Below, piece by piece: positions 34,711 to 47,294 of a stretch of 64,000 nt of DNA. The translations under genes and the position numbers were made by a program. Numbering within the stretch: the stretch's first letter is position 1; each line of letters starts with the position of its first letter. The stretch lies in the NCBI GenBank assembly GCA_028455995.1, contig JABELC010000003.1, positions 372,001 to 436,000 of the forward strand, in the 5' to 3' direction. This DNA is from Scleromitrula shiraiana (Eukaryota > Ascomycota > Leotiomycetes > Helotiales > Sclerotiniaceae). The notes beneath the pieces were generated by a model. That model was not told the origin of the DNA. It searched no databases and was given only the letters and a program-made list of their open reading frames with translations.

Positions 34711-35339
34711 GTTTATTAAATATCTATAAACTTGAATTTTCAAGTTAAAACCAAGTTATATTACTAGTATAACTTGAATACTACTACTAGTACTAGTAGT
34801 AATCGCGTTATTTTTAACTTGAAGGTCCGTATGATAATAATTTTAATTCAAGTTAATTTTTGTTAGTAATAAATGTCAACTTCAATACAAAGTATTTTGA
34901 TATTTTATAAATCTATAAAATACTACAAGTTACTCATTTTAAACAACTTGAAAATACTTTGCTCCGAGTCTAAACTCATTTTACTAGTAGTAACAAATTC
35001 AAAAAATGATCTAAACGAGTCCTTATTAATTTCTCCACAATTTTGTTTTTCTTCTCCACCAGCTCCAGATATCTACATTTACGGCATATAAACATTTATT
35101 TGCAAAAGTTCAAATCGGTATACTCAGACTGTATTAACGATTGCGAAAATTCATAATCATACATATCATCGAGTATATCTTTCTGTTAAATAATCTATGT
35201 CCAACTACGAATATCTTCAATCAATGATCTCTACCAGCAACTTATATCTATCTATCTGTCTATCTATCTATTTATCTATCTAACAACAACCAACCATCCA
35301 CACCTATCCTTCAATTTCTCAACATCTAAATAAATTCCC
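34711..35339. other. Intergenic, ACTAGT-rich
   Basis: Contains clustered TACTAGTA-type motifs (34765-34800, 34981-34992) and TATC repeats (35245-35280). No gene. Confidence 0.5.
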
Positions 35340-35690
35340 TTAATAACTCCCCAAAGCTATACTCGCCATCGCCTATCCGTATGACATACTAGTCCCCTCA
35401 ATCTCCAAATAATACTCCACGGTCCCTATCGCCGTCCCAAAACTAACATCCTGCAACTCCCCTCATTAATCTTCCCCAACACAGCCTTAACCACCTTAAC
35501 CACCTCCTTCTTACACTTACCCCCCTCAAACATCTCAATCTCACCACCTTCAACATCCCATACGCAAACCCCGCCATAGCACTACAAGTACTCTCCACAT
35601 AACCCCCCTTCTCGCACAAATCCAACACCGACATCCACAACTCATCATCCGCTGCAACCCCACTAACGCCCTACACCACGCTTGTAGCAC
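35340..35690 (-). pseudogene. Possible GH88/GH105-type hydrolase C-terminal relic
   Basis: Minus-strand translation gives LWMSVLDLCEKGGYVESTCSAMAGFAYGM and, in another frame, FGTAIGTVEYYLEIEGTSMSYG, a stop, then AMASIALGSY and a stop. The VLD...YVESTxSAM..AYG pattern and a closing G-T...YYL...A...S resemble the end of unsaturated glucuronyl/rhamnogalacturonyl hydrolases. A frameshift and an in-frame TAG separate the parts. Only the C-terminal third is present, so it is a fragment. Family assignment is from memory and tentative. Confidence 0.4.
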
Positions 35691-35699
35691 TGTTATCAA

Positions 35700-35854
35700 G
35701 AACCCCCGCACGCAATCAGCGGGTGGTAAATCCAGCCGTTACAAAAACTTTGGTTCCGTTTGTTCGGTCTCGTTTGTTCCAAAATATCAATACATCACAC
35801 CACACCACAGCACACCACATCCCAACAACTCCATTTTCCCCACATTAGACATAA

Positions 35855-35885
<31 letters not shown>

Positions 35886-37133
35886 TCTAATAAAAAATCA
35901 TTATACCTTTTTCAAGTTCCATATTCTCAATTTCACCAATCCAATCTCACCAATTCTTCCCTTCCCTTCCCTTCCCTTCCCTCCCCTTTCTCCTCTCAAA
36001 CTCCAACTCCAATTCCATATATACCAAAATATCAATATCAATACATCACATCGCATCACATCACATCACATCACATCATCAATACATCACATCAATCACG
36101 AACTTAACACCCCAATACCTTGAACCCCCCATTACTAGTAGTTAAAAAAATCCATATTAAATTAAAAAATAAATTAAAAGATAATGATAAAATCACCCAC
36201 TAGCATCTTACATCAACTCCCTTCCCAAATCCCCTTCCCAAATCAACACAATCAATACAATCCTCTAAATTTCACATACCACATACCACATACCACATAC
36301 CACATACCACATACCACATACCACCCACCAGTAAAAAGAACTTGAACTTAAACTTGAACTTGAACTTGAATTTGAACTTGCCACTGGCAGTGGCAGTGAA
36401 TAGAATGATAATTTACTAGTATTAGTAGTAGTACTAGTATGTGCATGGGATTTAAGGTCGGATTTATATAAGGCGGGATTTAGATGTAGATGTAGATGTA
36501 CAGGGGAAACGATCATGACGATTAATGTATAGCTGGAGAAAGCGGGAAGGAAGGAAGGGAGGAAGGAAAGAGATATAGATAAATAAACAAAAAGGAGAGG
36601 ACTAGCAAGAGCCTAATACTGATACTGATACTGACTCGGAGAGGGAAGGAAAGAAAGAAAGAAGAAGGAGCCGGGGATTTAACTATTACGTTCTAGTATA
36701 TTTTTCTTATTATTGTTTTACTTTATTTTTCAGAATTTGTTAATGATGTTCAAGTTTATTGGATTGAGAGAAGGTGTCATGGTGCTAGTGGATGGATGAT
36801 AGGTTGGGAGATATTATAGAGTTCGAGTTCTTTCCTTGGGAATTTGGGAATTTGTAATGTGTAATTTGCTATAGTATGATAATTAAGTTATAGTAGTTCG
36901 ACTTTCTAAGTGTTTTTGTTCTTTTTACTTCAAGTTGGGATTATTATTATTAATATTATTATTATTATGATTATTATTACTATTATCTCGCTTTTTGTTT
37001 CGATATTTATTCTTATCCTGTCGTTTGTTTATCTACTATTCTCTCACTATTAATATCTATATCATAACCTCCATTTCACATTTCCCATTTCCCAAATCTC
37101 ACACTCACGATCACGCCAGGGCACTTCCGAACC
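35700..37133. repeat. Simple-repeat-rich intergenic region
   Basis: Holds an (AT)n run (35853-35880), CCCTT repeats (35958-35985), CATCA repeats (36048-36090), a 10-bp ACCACATACC-type array (36275-36330), a GAACTT hexamer array (36340-36380), GGAA tracts and an ATT triplet run (36945-36980). No supported gene. Confidence 0.6.
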
Positions 37134-39542
37134 ATGGCTCTTAATTCCTCATCTTTAGATCTCCCCATGCCAGATCCAATCCCCCTCTCAACCCAAATAA
37201 AGCACGCTCTTCACGCTCTTCGAAGTACGTTACCACGAACCCCCATCTCCCCTATCCACGCCCCATCTCATGCAGCAGCAAATACTGACCCCCCACTAGT
37301 GAAAGCAACCACCATCTTTCACTCTCACCACTCCACCCCCATATCCGCCCACCTCTGGTCCATCTATATCAGCCGCTCTGAACTCTCCATCCTGATTCCT
37401 CATACGTCGCAACCGAGCTTACCCGACCTGCAGTTACTAGGCGAAGGATCCGAAAGTGAATTCCCGGAAATAAAAGATCAATTACATAAGGGACAGGTAA
37501 TGTGTAGATGTCTGACCGATATTGAGCTGGAGAGGTGGGAAATTCGTGGGTGTATTGAACCGAGGGTTGAGCGGGATATGGGGGTGAGGGAGAGGTTGTT
37601 TGTTGAGATTGGTGGGTTTATTCTTTTTATTTTATTTTGTTTTATTGGGACAGGGTGGAGATTCCATCTCGCGGGATAGTGTTACTGTATTTACGAATTT
37701 ATAGAATCATATTTGCTGGGCTAATCCTTCGATAAAATAAAGAATCCACACTGGGTTATCCCCTGGACATCTCCACGCATTTCCTAGATTCCGATCCTCG
37801 AAAACCAAAACTATCAAGTAGAGTGATCTGGAATTTTAGCGAAAATTATCCCTCATTCCCGGAGGGGAATCTTGACGATGGGAGTTATGAATATACTAAT
37901 GAATGGACGGATGAGGATATTGTTTCCTGTTGTGTTGCGCTTGATGACGGGGATTTGGCTGTTGGGGTGAGAGAGTTGGATTTGATGGATCAGAGGAAAT
38001 GTATTTTGGCTTCTATCGTTGAGAAACTAGCTTGTGGGACTGGTATGTTATGTTACATCTAAGGAGATTTGAGATTTGAGGTTTTAGCTAATGTAATGTT
38101 ACTAATGATTATCTCTTATAGAGCTTTCCGAATCCAAAACCCTCCACTATTCCGATGCCATCAATATTTTTACAGACGGTCCTGAGCGATTTGGATGGAG
38201 ATGGAGATTTCTAGTTAATTGTCTATTGAGAGAACTTTTGGAAAATCCTGGACCTGATGGAGTGGACTTTCAAACTTGGACAAAAGATGAATTGATCCAA
38301 CTTGATGAGCATATTGAAAAATTGAATTTTTCTCTGCAATGGATTGATGACGAAGCAGTTAATCCAGATACCATATCCATACAAAAATGTAGGATTCAGA
38401 CGTCAATTGATCGTGATGATGTCACGGTAGAGAATCGAACTGAAGATATTCACGATAATGAGTCTTTCATGTGCATGAAGGTTGTTGAATTGAATGATAA
38501 GCTTCTTGGTCTGAATAAGAAATGTTCAGTTATGGAAAGAAAACTTGCGACAGTGGGTAAATACGCGAGGCCCAGGGGTGCAGATCTTCCAGCCAAGAAT
38601 CCTAAAAAGTTTTCCAAACCTAATACGGATCAAGAGATGTTTATGATGTTAGATTCTACCATAAAAGACTATCTCACAATGGTTGAAACCAATAATAGCA
38701 CAGCCGAGATTGAAATTGAGCATGCTAAAGAAAGAATTGCCTTGTTAGAAGAAGAAGACAAGCGGTCCAACGTTCAAATTGCCGAGTTGGAGCATAAACT
38801 CAAAAGATCGAATGCGACCAGGAATTCTTATGAGAAAAGAATGGAATGCTACGAAGGAAAATATTGCGAGCTTAGCCGTAATCTCCGTAAATTGAATGAA
38901 AAAATTTCCGTTAAGAATTCAAAAGCGATGGAACAGGAAATTAAGCAATTGAAAATAAATCTCAAGCAGTCAATTTCGGAGAATCTGGTTTATCAAAAAC
39001 AACTTGAGGGGAATTTGAGAACGGAGAAACTGAATGCGAAGGTATTATATGAGATGATGTTTAAGATAGTTGAAAACGCGGAAGATGCTAGGAAGAAAGG
39101 TCTTTTAGACGAAACAATGGGCAGGGAAAAAGCCATAGAAGGACTAAAACTACTAGATTTTACTGAGCAGCGGAAGGAAAGAGGGAAAAAATTGGCTCAG
39201 CTTGAGGAGATTAAGAAGGAGAAGAAGGAGTCGTACGATAGAGGATTTGAGGATGCTAAGAAGAAGTTTTTGATAGAGAAAGAGGAGGTGGATGAAAAGC
39301 TTGCGCCAATTCTATCAGCTAGTAAACGAAATCCGAATAAAAAAACTTCACCAACTCTATCAACTACGAAACAAAAGAGGGATGAACAATCTGTGCCAAT
39401 TTTAGCACCTTTAGAACGAATAGCTAAAGCTAATCTTTCGAAGGGATCTCGAAAGCGTCAAAAGGTATCATCGTCGGAATGTGAAACGCCGATAAGAGCT
39501 TCTTGTGCGCAGACCAGAGGAGATCGTAGAGCAGATCGATGA
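37134..39542 (+). CDS. Coiled-coil protein of unknown function, middle of model uncertain
   Basis: Not recognised. ATG at 37134 opens an exon to about 37611-37615 (PISAHLWSIYISRSELSILI is notable). After a ~40-bp intron-like gap (GT..CAG ending 37653) the frame reads VEIPSRGIVLL and then meets a TAA at 37733-37735 before resuming GYPLDISTHFLDSDPRKPKL and IWNFSENYPSFPEGNLDDG. A good intron (38043-38121) joins to ELSESKTLHYSDAINIFTDG. The last ~470 residues are coiled coil (about 38700-39300, AEIEIEHAKERIALLEEED) with a basic, repetitive end (SKRNPNKKTSPTLSTTK, SRKRQK). Either a further intron removes the TAA or the gene is disrupted there. No known domain was identified. Confidence 0.55.
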
Positions 39543-42024
39543 GTTTGTTGATGGAATTTGTTAATGGAGTGGAGAAAAATGATTCTGGAATTGAAATAGA
39601 TGGGAATTTGATACTGGATTTCATAGCGATGTATTTTTATGAGGGTGGTTCTTTTGAAGCGGGGAGGTTAGTGGTGTTAGAAACATACATTTTTGATGCT
39701 TTATAGATGGGTACTTGATTGATACTCACTATAGTGGTAAGCATAGATATGGAATTTTAATTGATAGCATGAATGATTTTTGGATAATGGTGAAATGTTA
39801 ATGAATGTGAAGTTTTTGTAGTAAATTTGAAGTTGATTTCGTGGATGAATTTTGCATTGTTATGAAAACATATTTGATTGAGTATGCGCTTGAAAGATAG
39901 AAATAGAATAATTGATATGAATTAGTATTATGATGATCCAATATTACTAATATCAAGAATATAGAAAGTGATTGAAGAAAGCGACGAGAGGTGCTTTTTA
40001 AACTGCGTTGATGGGTAGTTTGACATCCTCGAAGCTGTTGAGAAATATTGATTAAGATGAATGTCTGAAATCTTCTCAGAATAAAGGAATCGAAAAGAAA
40101 AACATCAAAACAATTAACAGAAAACCAATCTCAACATAACATATCTTCATCAACCTCAACACCGATATGAAGTTGGCTAGTAGAATACCTTACCTTATCT
40201 AATCAACCTCCTCATCGCCATCCCTCGCACCTTCTCTATTCCAAAAAACTTCAAACCTCATCTTTGACAAACCTCCCCTCATCTCGCATCTCCACCCTAC
40301 CTCATAAAATCCCCAAATAATCGTCTAATACTCTCCTCTCCTCTCCATATCCAAAAATACAACTTTGGATAAAGAAAAAAAATTGAAAAAAATTGAGAAT
40401 TGGTATATAACTTCTAATTGACATGTATATTTGTTCAAAATGAACAAAGTGATCTGAGGGCTACTAGTAAAAAGAGGGGTTTGGGGCTTTGTGGGTTAAG
40501 AGGGCTATTAAAATATGGTCGAAAAATTAACCAAAAAAAAAGATCAAAAAATAGAGGGGATTGGGGAATTAGGGACTGTCTATCAGTGAATACGCTCAAA
40601 GAGGCCAATCTTTAAAGCGCAATAGTTTGAAATCATTAGAAATCATATCTAGCACACGAGACTTCAAGTTTTTGGACATCATTTAGATAGATTTGTTATG
40701 TTTGTTAGGAAGTAATGAGATATTTTATAATATATATATATATTTATATAATATTTAAGATCTCTTGACTTTTGATATACACTTTTGATTTACACAATTA
40801 ACATTTATATTACTGTGAGCTTGTTTGGTGAAAAGACTTTTATTTATTCTATTACTAGTATTCTTATCTAGTCCAGGTTCTAAAACAAACAAAAGCCTTT
40901 TACAATATAAGGCACTGTGATATCAATATCATTCAAAATAAAGTTGATCTCAATCACAACAAATTAATACACGTGAATCGATTATTATCCCTTCGATTCT
41001 CAAACTATTTTCGCTCATCAATCCATCATACCTTCTCAGCAAACAATAATCCAGAAAAGCTCAAGGTATTGCACTCCAAAGAAATCATCCCAACATTTCT
41101 TACTGTCATCATTATCATCATTATTATTATTATTATCATCATCATTATCACTAATTAATTCACTCTACAAACATCAACAGACGTAACATTAAGCTTTTAA
41201 GCCTCACTCCACATGTTTGCACAGACAAAAAGGGATTTATCTACATATTTCCACAATAACGAATAATAGATGCGATATTGGTGATACGACATTTAAGATT
41301 GCATATGCATCGGCATGGTTTACATTCATTATATATATCTTGGGCTATGAATTAGCTATGGGAATGATCTGTTGAGGGAGGACAATACCTGGTTGAATGC
41401 ATGATGCGAAAATACTTCTGCAATAAACGAAGCTAATATATTTCGAATTGTTATAAGGTATTTGTTAATACAAATTATTGCTATTTCGAATATCTGTTTA
41501 ATATACGGATATATAAATATTCATATATCTTTTATTTTATCCTTTTGAGTGTTGACATATTCAGCAGGTATTTAACGAGGATTTAATTCAAAGAGATTTA
41601 AATCTCCAAATTGGGAATAGGCATTGAGAATTGGATTAGCTTGACAGAACAAAAACTCCGTGTTTTGACAATCACTTATATCAACTGGGAGATCAAAGAA
41701 TATGGAATCGGTATTTGTTGTCTTGTATATTCAGTACTGTGGAAGACGATCCGCTAATTAAATACTGCGTTACTTTATACCGTTACCATCGCCATCACGA
41801 TAACCACAACATCCTTCTCACCCCCCTAGATCAGCAAATCTTCCGCCCTCATATAGTGAGTCTCAAACAATTGAGCTCTATCTAGCAAATCTGGACAATA
41901 TATCCAAGGGCCACCGTCAAAATCCAATCACACGTAGACCTACCACGCAAAAAACGCAACGCTGCCAATAAATAAACATCACGATAAAAACCTCCCCACA
42001 ATAAAACCTCCCACCCCTACCACC
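39543..42024. other. Long intergenic region, no gene recognised
   Basis: AT-rich, with short open frames lacking recognisable content. An ATT/ATC run lies at 41110-41150 (minus-strand AAT/GAT), and (AT)n at 40730-40745. A cytosine-rich stretch at 41815-42050 lies just downstream of the RING gene. Confidence 0.5.
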
Positions 42025-43250
42025 CTACCTCCAACTCCATTCCGCACGACTAATCAAAAGTTAGCACAAAACCTTTATCAAGAAATCGATATCCTGCAAT
42101 CTTACCAAAATCCACATTTGGCTTCGTCCAGCCCATGGCCTTGAACACGCAGCCATTCGGTAAAACAGCGATGATGTACGTTTTGGCCACATTGACCACG
42201 ACACCATATGGTATCGTTGTTATCTTGCATACGCTCGAAGCAGATGTAGCATTCTCCTATTGGCTTTCTTTCCACATGATGTTGTTGTGTTGCTGGACCA
42301 TGTCGTTGTTGTTCAAAGTGCCGTCGAAGTTCAGCTCGATTCCTATTATGTGGTAGTGGTTCGAACCGATCTAGTCCTGGAAGTTCTTGCGGAATGTCTA
42401 ACGTCTCAGCGCGATCCCGGTTCCCTTGGTCGAGAAGGGCTTGAAAGATGTGTTGAAATTCAGCTTGTTCCCCGAGATGTGGTCGTTCTACTCGAACTGG
42501 GCGTCGAAGTTCTTGCGCCGCAATATTCGGAAATGGATCTCGAAACGGAGCTGGTATATCGATTCGGTTATCTGCATCTATCGCTTCTCCTACGAAAATT
42601 GGTACTCGATTGTCTCGCGATGGAATACTGCCGTGCTGTATAGAATGCGCTGGCGGTAGATGGTTCGTTCTCGAATGATCTTCTCTTGGGGGTCGATTTG
42701 GCCGATAAGACACGGGAAGCTGCTCTAATCTTCTTGTAACTGTTTCCAATTCTACATCTATATCTCCTCGTCTTCGTAGCAGCTCTTGTTGCCTTCGAAG
42801 TAGGGACTCACGATCAGTCTCTCGAGTCGCTGCCCCCGGATTAACTCTTTCTCGTTCCACTAATCTTTCAACATTCGATACCACGGGTACTTCTCGAGCA
42901 GCCTCAACATGAGGAAATCTCGCTGGCGGCCAACCATTTTGCGCCTCGTCATTTAAAATCCAAAGCCATTTCCGTTCTATCTGATGACGCTGATACCCGT
43001 GAGCGGCACAAGTCAAATAACCTGCCAGCCGCTCAATAGATACCAGGACCTCTGTTGTGGGGCTCCATCCTGCTTCGTATATGTTGATCCTTGACAACTC
43101 ATGCAGACAGATATGTGCTTGTCGTTGACCTTCGCTATTAATATGGCTCACACAATTTCCGCCCGTCGTTCTGGATATCCCGGCGCATGTATTATAGCCG
43201 TTTGGTTGCCGATGGATATTAAATAGGCTTTTGGGACTCCAATAACGCAT
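42025..43250 (-). CDS. RING-type zinc-finger protein, putative E3 ubiquitin ligase
   Basis: Two exons: 43250-42106 and 42049-42025 (56-bp intron, GTAAGA..TTAG), giving 389 residues. ATG at 43250 (MRYWSPKSLF). The N-terminal 100 residues carry Cys-containing motifs (NTCAGISRTTGGNCVSHINS, then LAGYLTCAAHGYQ) resembling a module I associate with Leotiomycete RING proteins. The middle is charged, with a coiled stretch (ESLLRRQQELLRRRGDIDVE). The RING runs from about residue 334: CYIC, then WCRGQCGQNVHHRCFTEWL and KCGFCRAEW. The last Cys of the RING comes from the junction TG|T, so only the spliced form has all eight ligands. Role as an E3 is inferred from the domain. Intron retention would end the protein at KCGFW. 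Confidence 0.8.
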
Positions 43251-46200
43251 CGTTGATAATTCGTTCAACTTCTTTGAATGGTCTGGAATATTGTATCTGG
43301 TAATATATCTGAAATAATATATCTAGACTCGAAATCTTATCTCGACGATATTCCGTACGATATCAAAAGACTCAACTAAAATATCCACCCGCCCAATAAT
43401 TGCTCGATGATTATTATTATTTTTATTATTTTTCTTTTATTTTGATTTTTCTTTTTCGAGAAGAACCTAGAAAGAACTGTGCAATTGTCAGCAATGGATA
43501 TCTATCGATCCTTTTATCTACACCTACCTCTCTACTTGAAATCCGCACTCTCCTGTACTTGAATCCTTCCCCCATACTTGCTACACTGCCGTATTGATAT
43601 GATATGATATGATATGATATGATATTTCGTCTGCGGTAGTTCATGGCAAATACGTTACATTTTCACCATCGCGATGAGAGATTCACTTGTTTGCGTGCTG
43701 GTGGAATGGATTGCCGTTATTGGGGTTTTGGAATGTTTTTTTGTCTGTCTGTTTGTCTGTCTGGTTTATTTATATATCATTATTAGTCATTTATATGTAA
43801 TGCTGCGATGCTTCTATTGTATTGTATTGTATTGTATAGTATAGTATAGTATTCTATTGTATATAATCATTCAAAGCAATTTAGCCACAACAGTATTTAT
43901 TCCAACATCTACTTTTTCAATATATATTGAAAGAGCTCCGCGAGAAAAAAAACTTGAATTATCTTTGTGTTTGTGCTGAGTGGTTATTCAATTTTCAAAT
44001 ATTGATTAGTGGCTCGGTTTGGGTGAGATGGATAGCTGAATGAAAGAGGTCGTTGCTCTTTATTGCTATTTATATTTATATTTGATTATATCATATTTGG
44101 TTATATTTAATTTAATTATATCCCTTCATAAAAGACAATTCTACAAAGGTTTTAAAGAATCGTTGGAATATCTACAACTTGGTATCTTGGATATTCATGT
44201 CTATCCTAACTATCATATTTTATTGACAATCGTCTTCTATAATTCACCTAGTATTTTCTCGATAATCATCCAGTAGCATCCTTCTCGTCACTACTGGTAC
44301 ATTCATTCATCTATGCATATGCATATCATTCCATCCCACCCCCCCCCCCCCCCCCCCCCAATCGCTTCTCCTCCAAAACCTCACTCAACCACAGATAGAT
44401 CCCATGACCTCATACCGATACGTTTTTCAAACTCAACTAAATACTTTAGAATCTCCTGAATGCATATTCGCCCGCCGCCATATCTCATTTCATCCCTTTC
44501 CTTTCCTTTCCTTTCCTTTCCTTTCCTTTCCTTACCTTTCTCATACTCAAAACTTTCACTCTCTCACTCTCTCATTCACTCATTCATTCATTCATTCATC
44601 CATCAATTGCGCAATCACACCCAACTTCCATCCACACCCAACTTCCATCCACACCCAGCTTCCATCCAAATCTGACAGATTACCTACCCATTTGCCCTTT
44701 GCGGGGCCCGTTTATTTCGTGAAAGATACCAGTACTCTACATCTGTACATCTGTACTGCGGATAATTCATCATTGATATTTTTAGCGTTTGTTTTTTGTT
44801 GCGGTGTATTGGGGCGCGTGTTGCTGTTTGTGTATGTATGTATGCATATAACACATTTATGCATATAACACAAACATATAAACATATCAAACCAGCGAAC
44901 AAAAAAAAAAAAACGCAACAACCAAACGCACAAGTATCCCAATCAAGCCACTCTTCACTTCTCGCATGACTATCTCCACGAGCCCTCGACCATCAACGAT
45001 ATCGACTCTCGGCATCTGCGCACGGGACGGAACGCAACGCAACGATCTCGATGGTTTTTCTCGGGTGTTTTCGTTATAGGGGATGGGACTTTTTGGTGCT
45101 TGCTGCGCGCTAGGAGAGGCTAGATTGCATGCGTGTTGGTGCTTGGTTTTGCGGCTAGTGGTGTGACTTTGGGGTTATAGGTGGGCGGGCGATCGGATGA
45201 TCGGCTTGCGGGTGATGGTGGGTAGTCTTGTTGTGAATCGGGAGATACGTGGGTATTTCTAGATCGATGGTAGTAAGGGGAGTTGTTTGTCATATTGGGT
45301 TTTTTTTTATTTCTGGAGTGAGAATTCGACTGTTGATGTTGATGTTGATGTTGATGTTGAGAATATGGTTGAGGTCCTCGAGTGAGTGGGGTTTGATGTT
45401 CGTGTTGTGCTTCGATTTTCTTTATTTTATTGAGAGGGATATGGTTTGGATTGGTTATTTGTTGTGGTTGGTGATGTTGTTGGGGGAAGGAAGGAAGGAA
45501 GAGAGAAAGAGAGAAAGAAAGAGAGGAAGAAGGAAGAGCCCAGTGGGTTGAGGACGCCTTTAAATGGACATATTGTGAGGGATTATGAGTCGATGGTATA
45601 TATCAATATATGTTATTCATTTTTTGTTTCTTGAGTAAGAATTCGATTGTTGATGTTAAGAATATGGTTGAGGTTTCGAGTAAGTGGGGTTTGATGTTCG
45701 CATTGTACTTTATTTATTGTATTTGAAAGAATTATAGTTTTGATCTATAATATGATTATAATTTGTAATATTGTTAAAGAAAAAGAAAAAGCCCAGGAGG
45801 TTGAAAAAGCCTTTAAACGGACATATTGTGAGGGATTATAAGTCGATGGTATATATAAGTGTATGATACTCATTATTGGTCAGTCATTTGAGAGTATTTT
45901 GAGTCAAGACAATTAATAATGAATGAGTGATAGATACATTATATTACTCATTCATTGAATAGATAGATCTGTCAGAAAACGAATATGAGTCGATGGTATA
46001 TACAAGTGTGTGTTGTTGATTTTCAGTCGGTGTTTTGAGTCAAAGTGTTTGTGTGATGGGTGATGGGTGATGAGCCATATGGTATATCGAATCAATTCGT
46101 CTTTGAATGTTTATTCGAGATATGGATATTTAAATATCTTTTAGGTTATTTCATTTTGAATGTTTGTTTGGGTCTTGGATGTCGAAATTACTTTTCAATA

Positions 46201-46406
46201 ATTTCATTTTGATGTTTGTTCATGATATACATATTCAAAGTAGTAATGGCTATCACTAAACGCTCAAAACTGCAATAGTTTATATTTTCATTGATTAGTA
46301 GATGATTAAGAGGGGACTCTTGAATTGAGATTGATATAGTATTTGTATTTGTCTAATCTATTATACATCATCTACATCCATCTCCAAATCAAATCAAATC
46401 AAATCA
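43251..46406. repeat. Long intergenic region with simple repeats and a tandem duplication
   Basis: No supported gene. Holds ATGAT repeats (43595-43622), TATTG/TATAG repeats (43815-43855), 21 consecutive C (44339-44359), CCTTT repeats (44496-44530), CATTCATT repeats, GATGTT repeats (45333-45358) and a duplicated ~300-bp segment (45309-45609 and 45624-45870). Confidence 0.6.
45309..45870 (+). repeat. Imperfect tandem duplication, ~300-bp unit
   Basis: Copy 1 (45309-45609) and copy 2 (45624-45870) share TTGAGAATATGGTTGAGG versus TTAAGAATATGGTTGAGG, GTGGGGTTTGATGTTCG, AAGAGCCCAGTGGGTTGAGG versus AAAAGCCCAGGAGGTTGAAA, and GGACATATTGTGAGGGATTA followed by a shared GTCGATGGTATATAT. Copy 2 is more AT-rich. 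A further degenerate match lies at 45980-46040 and perhaps 47590-47650. Confidence 0.75.
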
Positions 46407-47294
46407 TCATGCCTTTTTTATTCCTTTTAATTTCTTAAATTCTTCATCAACTTCGTCCACAAACTGTTTTGTTTGATCTAAAGCAGATACGCCTTTCTTC
46501 GAAGTTTCAAAACAATCCAATTGCCACAATACATTTTCCATAGCCTCATACTCCCTCGGCGTAACATCATTGAAATCTTCAAACTTCAAGAACCCTTCCT
46601 CTTCTACTATGCCAGGAGCAAAATGCTTCGCCGCATTCTCGTCGTCAATTCTGTTGCTATAGACCGCTCTGATGATCAAAAGTTCAATGTATCGTACCGC
46701 TGTATTGAATTCTTCTTTCTCCCCAAGTTGGTAAACGCTACATGTTAGCGTGGAGGATTTCCATTGCATTCGCATGAACCCCAATGCCCTTTTCAGTCGT
46801 ACCATATATAGCATATCGCTATCATATTTCCCATACTTATGAACCCTGTGACCAGGGTGATATTTGAAGTAATCCCCGGCTAGATCGTCATACAAATATT
46901 CGCGCGTATGCGGTAGCTCGGGTGCATGGTTTTTAGTGGAATGGGATTTCTTGATTTGGATGCTGGGAGCATAGATTTCGGGATCGCGCGGATCAAGAAA
47001 ATACATCGCGGTGCCATCTCTGTGGTTACGGGGGGATGCACTAGATTCGATAGTAAGAGATGATGTACTAGATTCGATAGTAAGGGATGAAGCGTGTCTG
47101 GCCTGGAATCGAGAGCTCATGTATCTTGGATCTGCGATGTCGGAGATATCGTAACTTCTGTGCAATGACGGTTGCGGGATGGGCGCTGTTGCGATGGCTG
47201 AGCTCATGTAGTAACCTGCTGAGTTGTTTCGGGGGCTGGTGGGCTCCTCTTGGGGTTGGAGGTCCTCGGGGTCGTGGAGTGGATTGTGCGGCAT
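46407..47294 (-). CDS. Hypothetical protein, 295 aa
   Basis: Not recognised. Single exon with ATG at 47294 (MPHNPLHDPEDLQPQ). The N-terminal 120 residues are low complexity, with a short duplication (SLTIESSTSSLTIESSAS). From about residue 125 a folded-looking part includes EYLYDDLAGDYFKYHPGHRV, RLKRALGFMRMQW, YIELLIIRAVYSNRIDDENA and FEDFNDVTPREYEAMENVLW, ending with a basic helix (DEEFKKLKGIKKA). No signal peptide or membrane span. Protein-like composition over a full open frame supports a real gene; function is unknown. Confidence 0.65.
   Translation of the reverse strand: MPHNPLHDPEDLQPQEEPTSPRNNSAGYYMSSAIATAPIPQPSLHRSYDISDIADPRYMSSRFQARHASSLTIESSTSSLTIESSASPRNHRDGTAMYFLDPRDPEIYAPSIQIKKSHSTKNHAPELPHTREYLYDDLAGDYFKYHPGHRVHKYGKYDSDMLYMVRLKRALGFMRMQWKSSTLTCSVYQLGEKEEFNTAVRYIELLIIRAVYSNRIDDENAAKHFAPGIVEEEGFLKFEDFNDVTPREYEAMENVLWQLDCFETSKKGVSALDQTKQFVDEVDEEFKKLKGIKKA

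Noticed and set aside
44404..44868. 154-residue plus-strand open frame
   Set aside because: Built largely from CCTTT, CATT and similar simple repeats with no conserved pattern.
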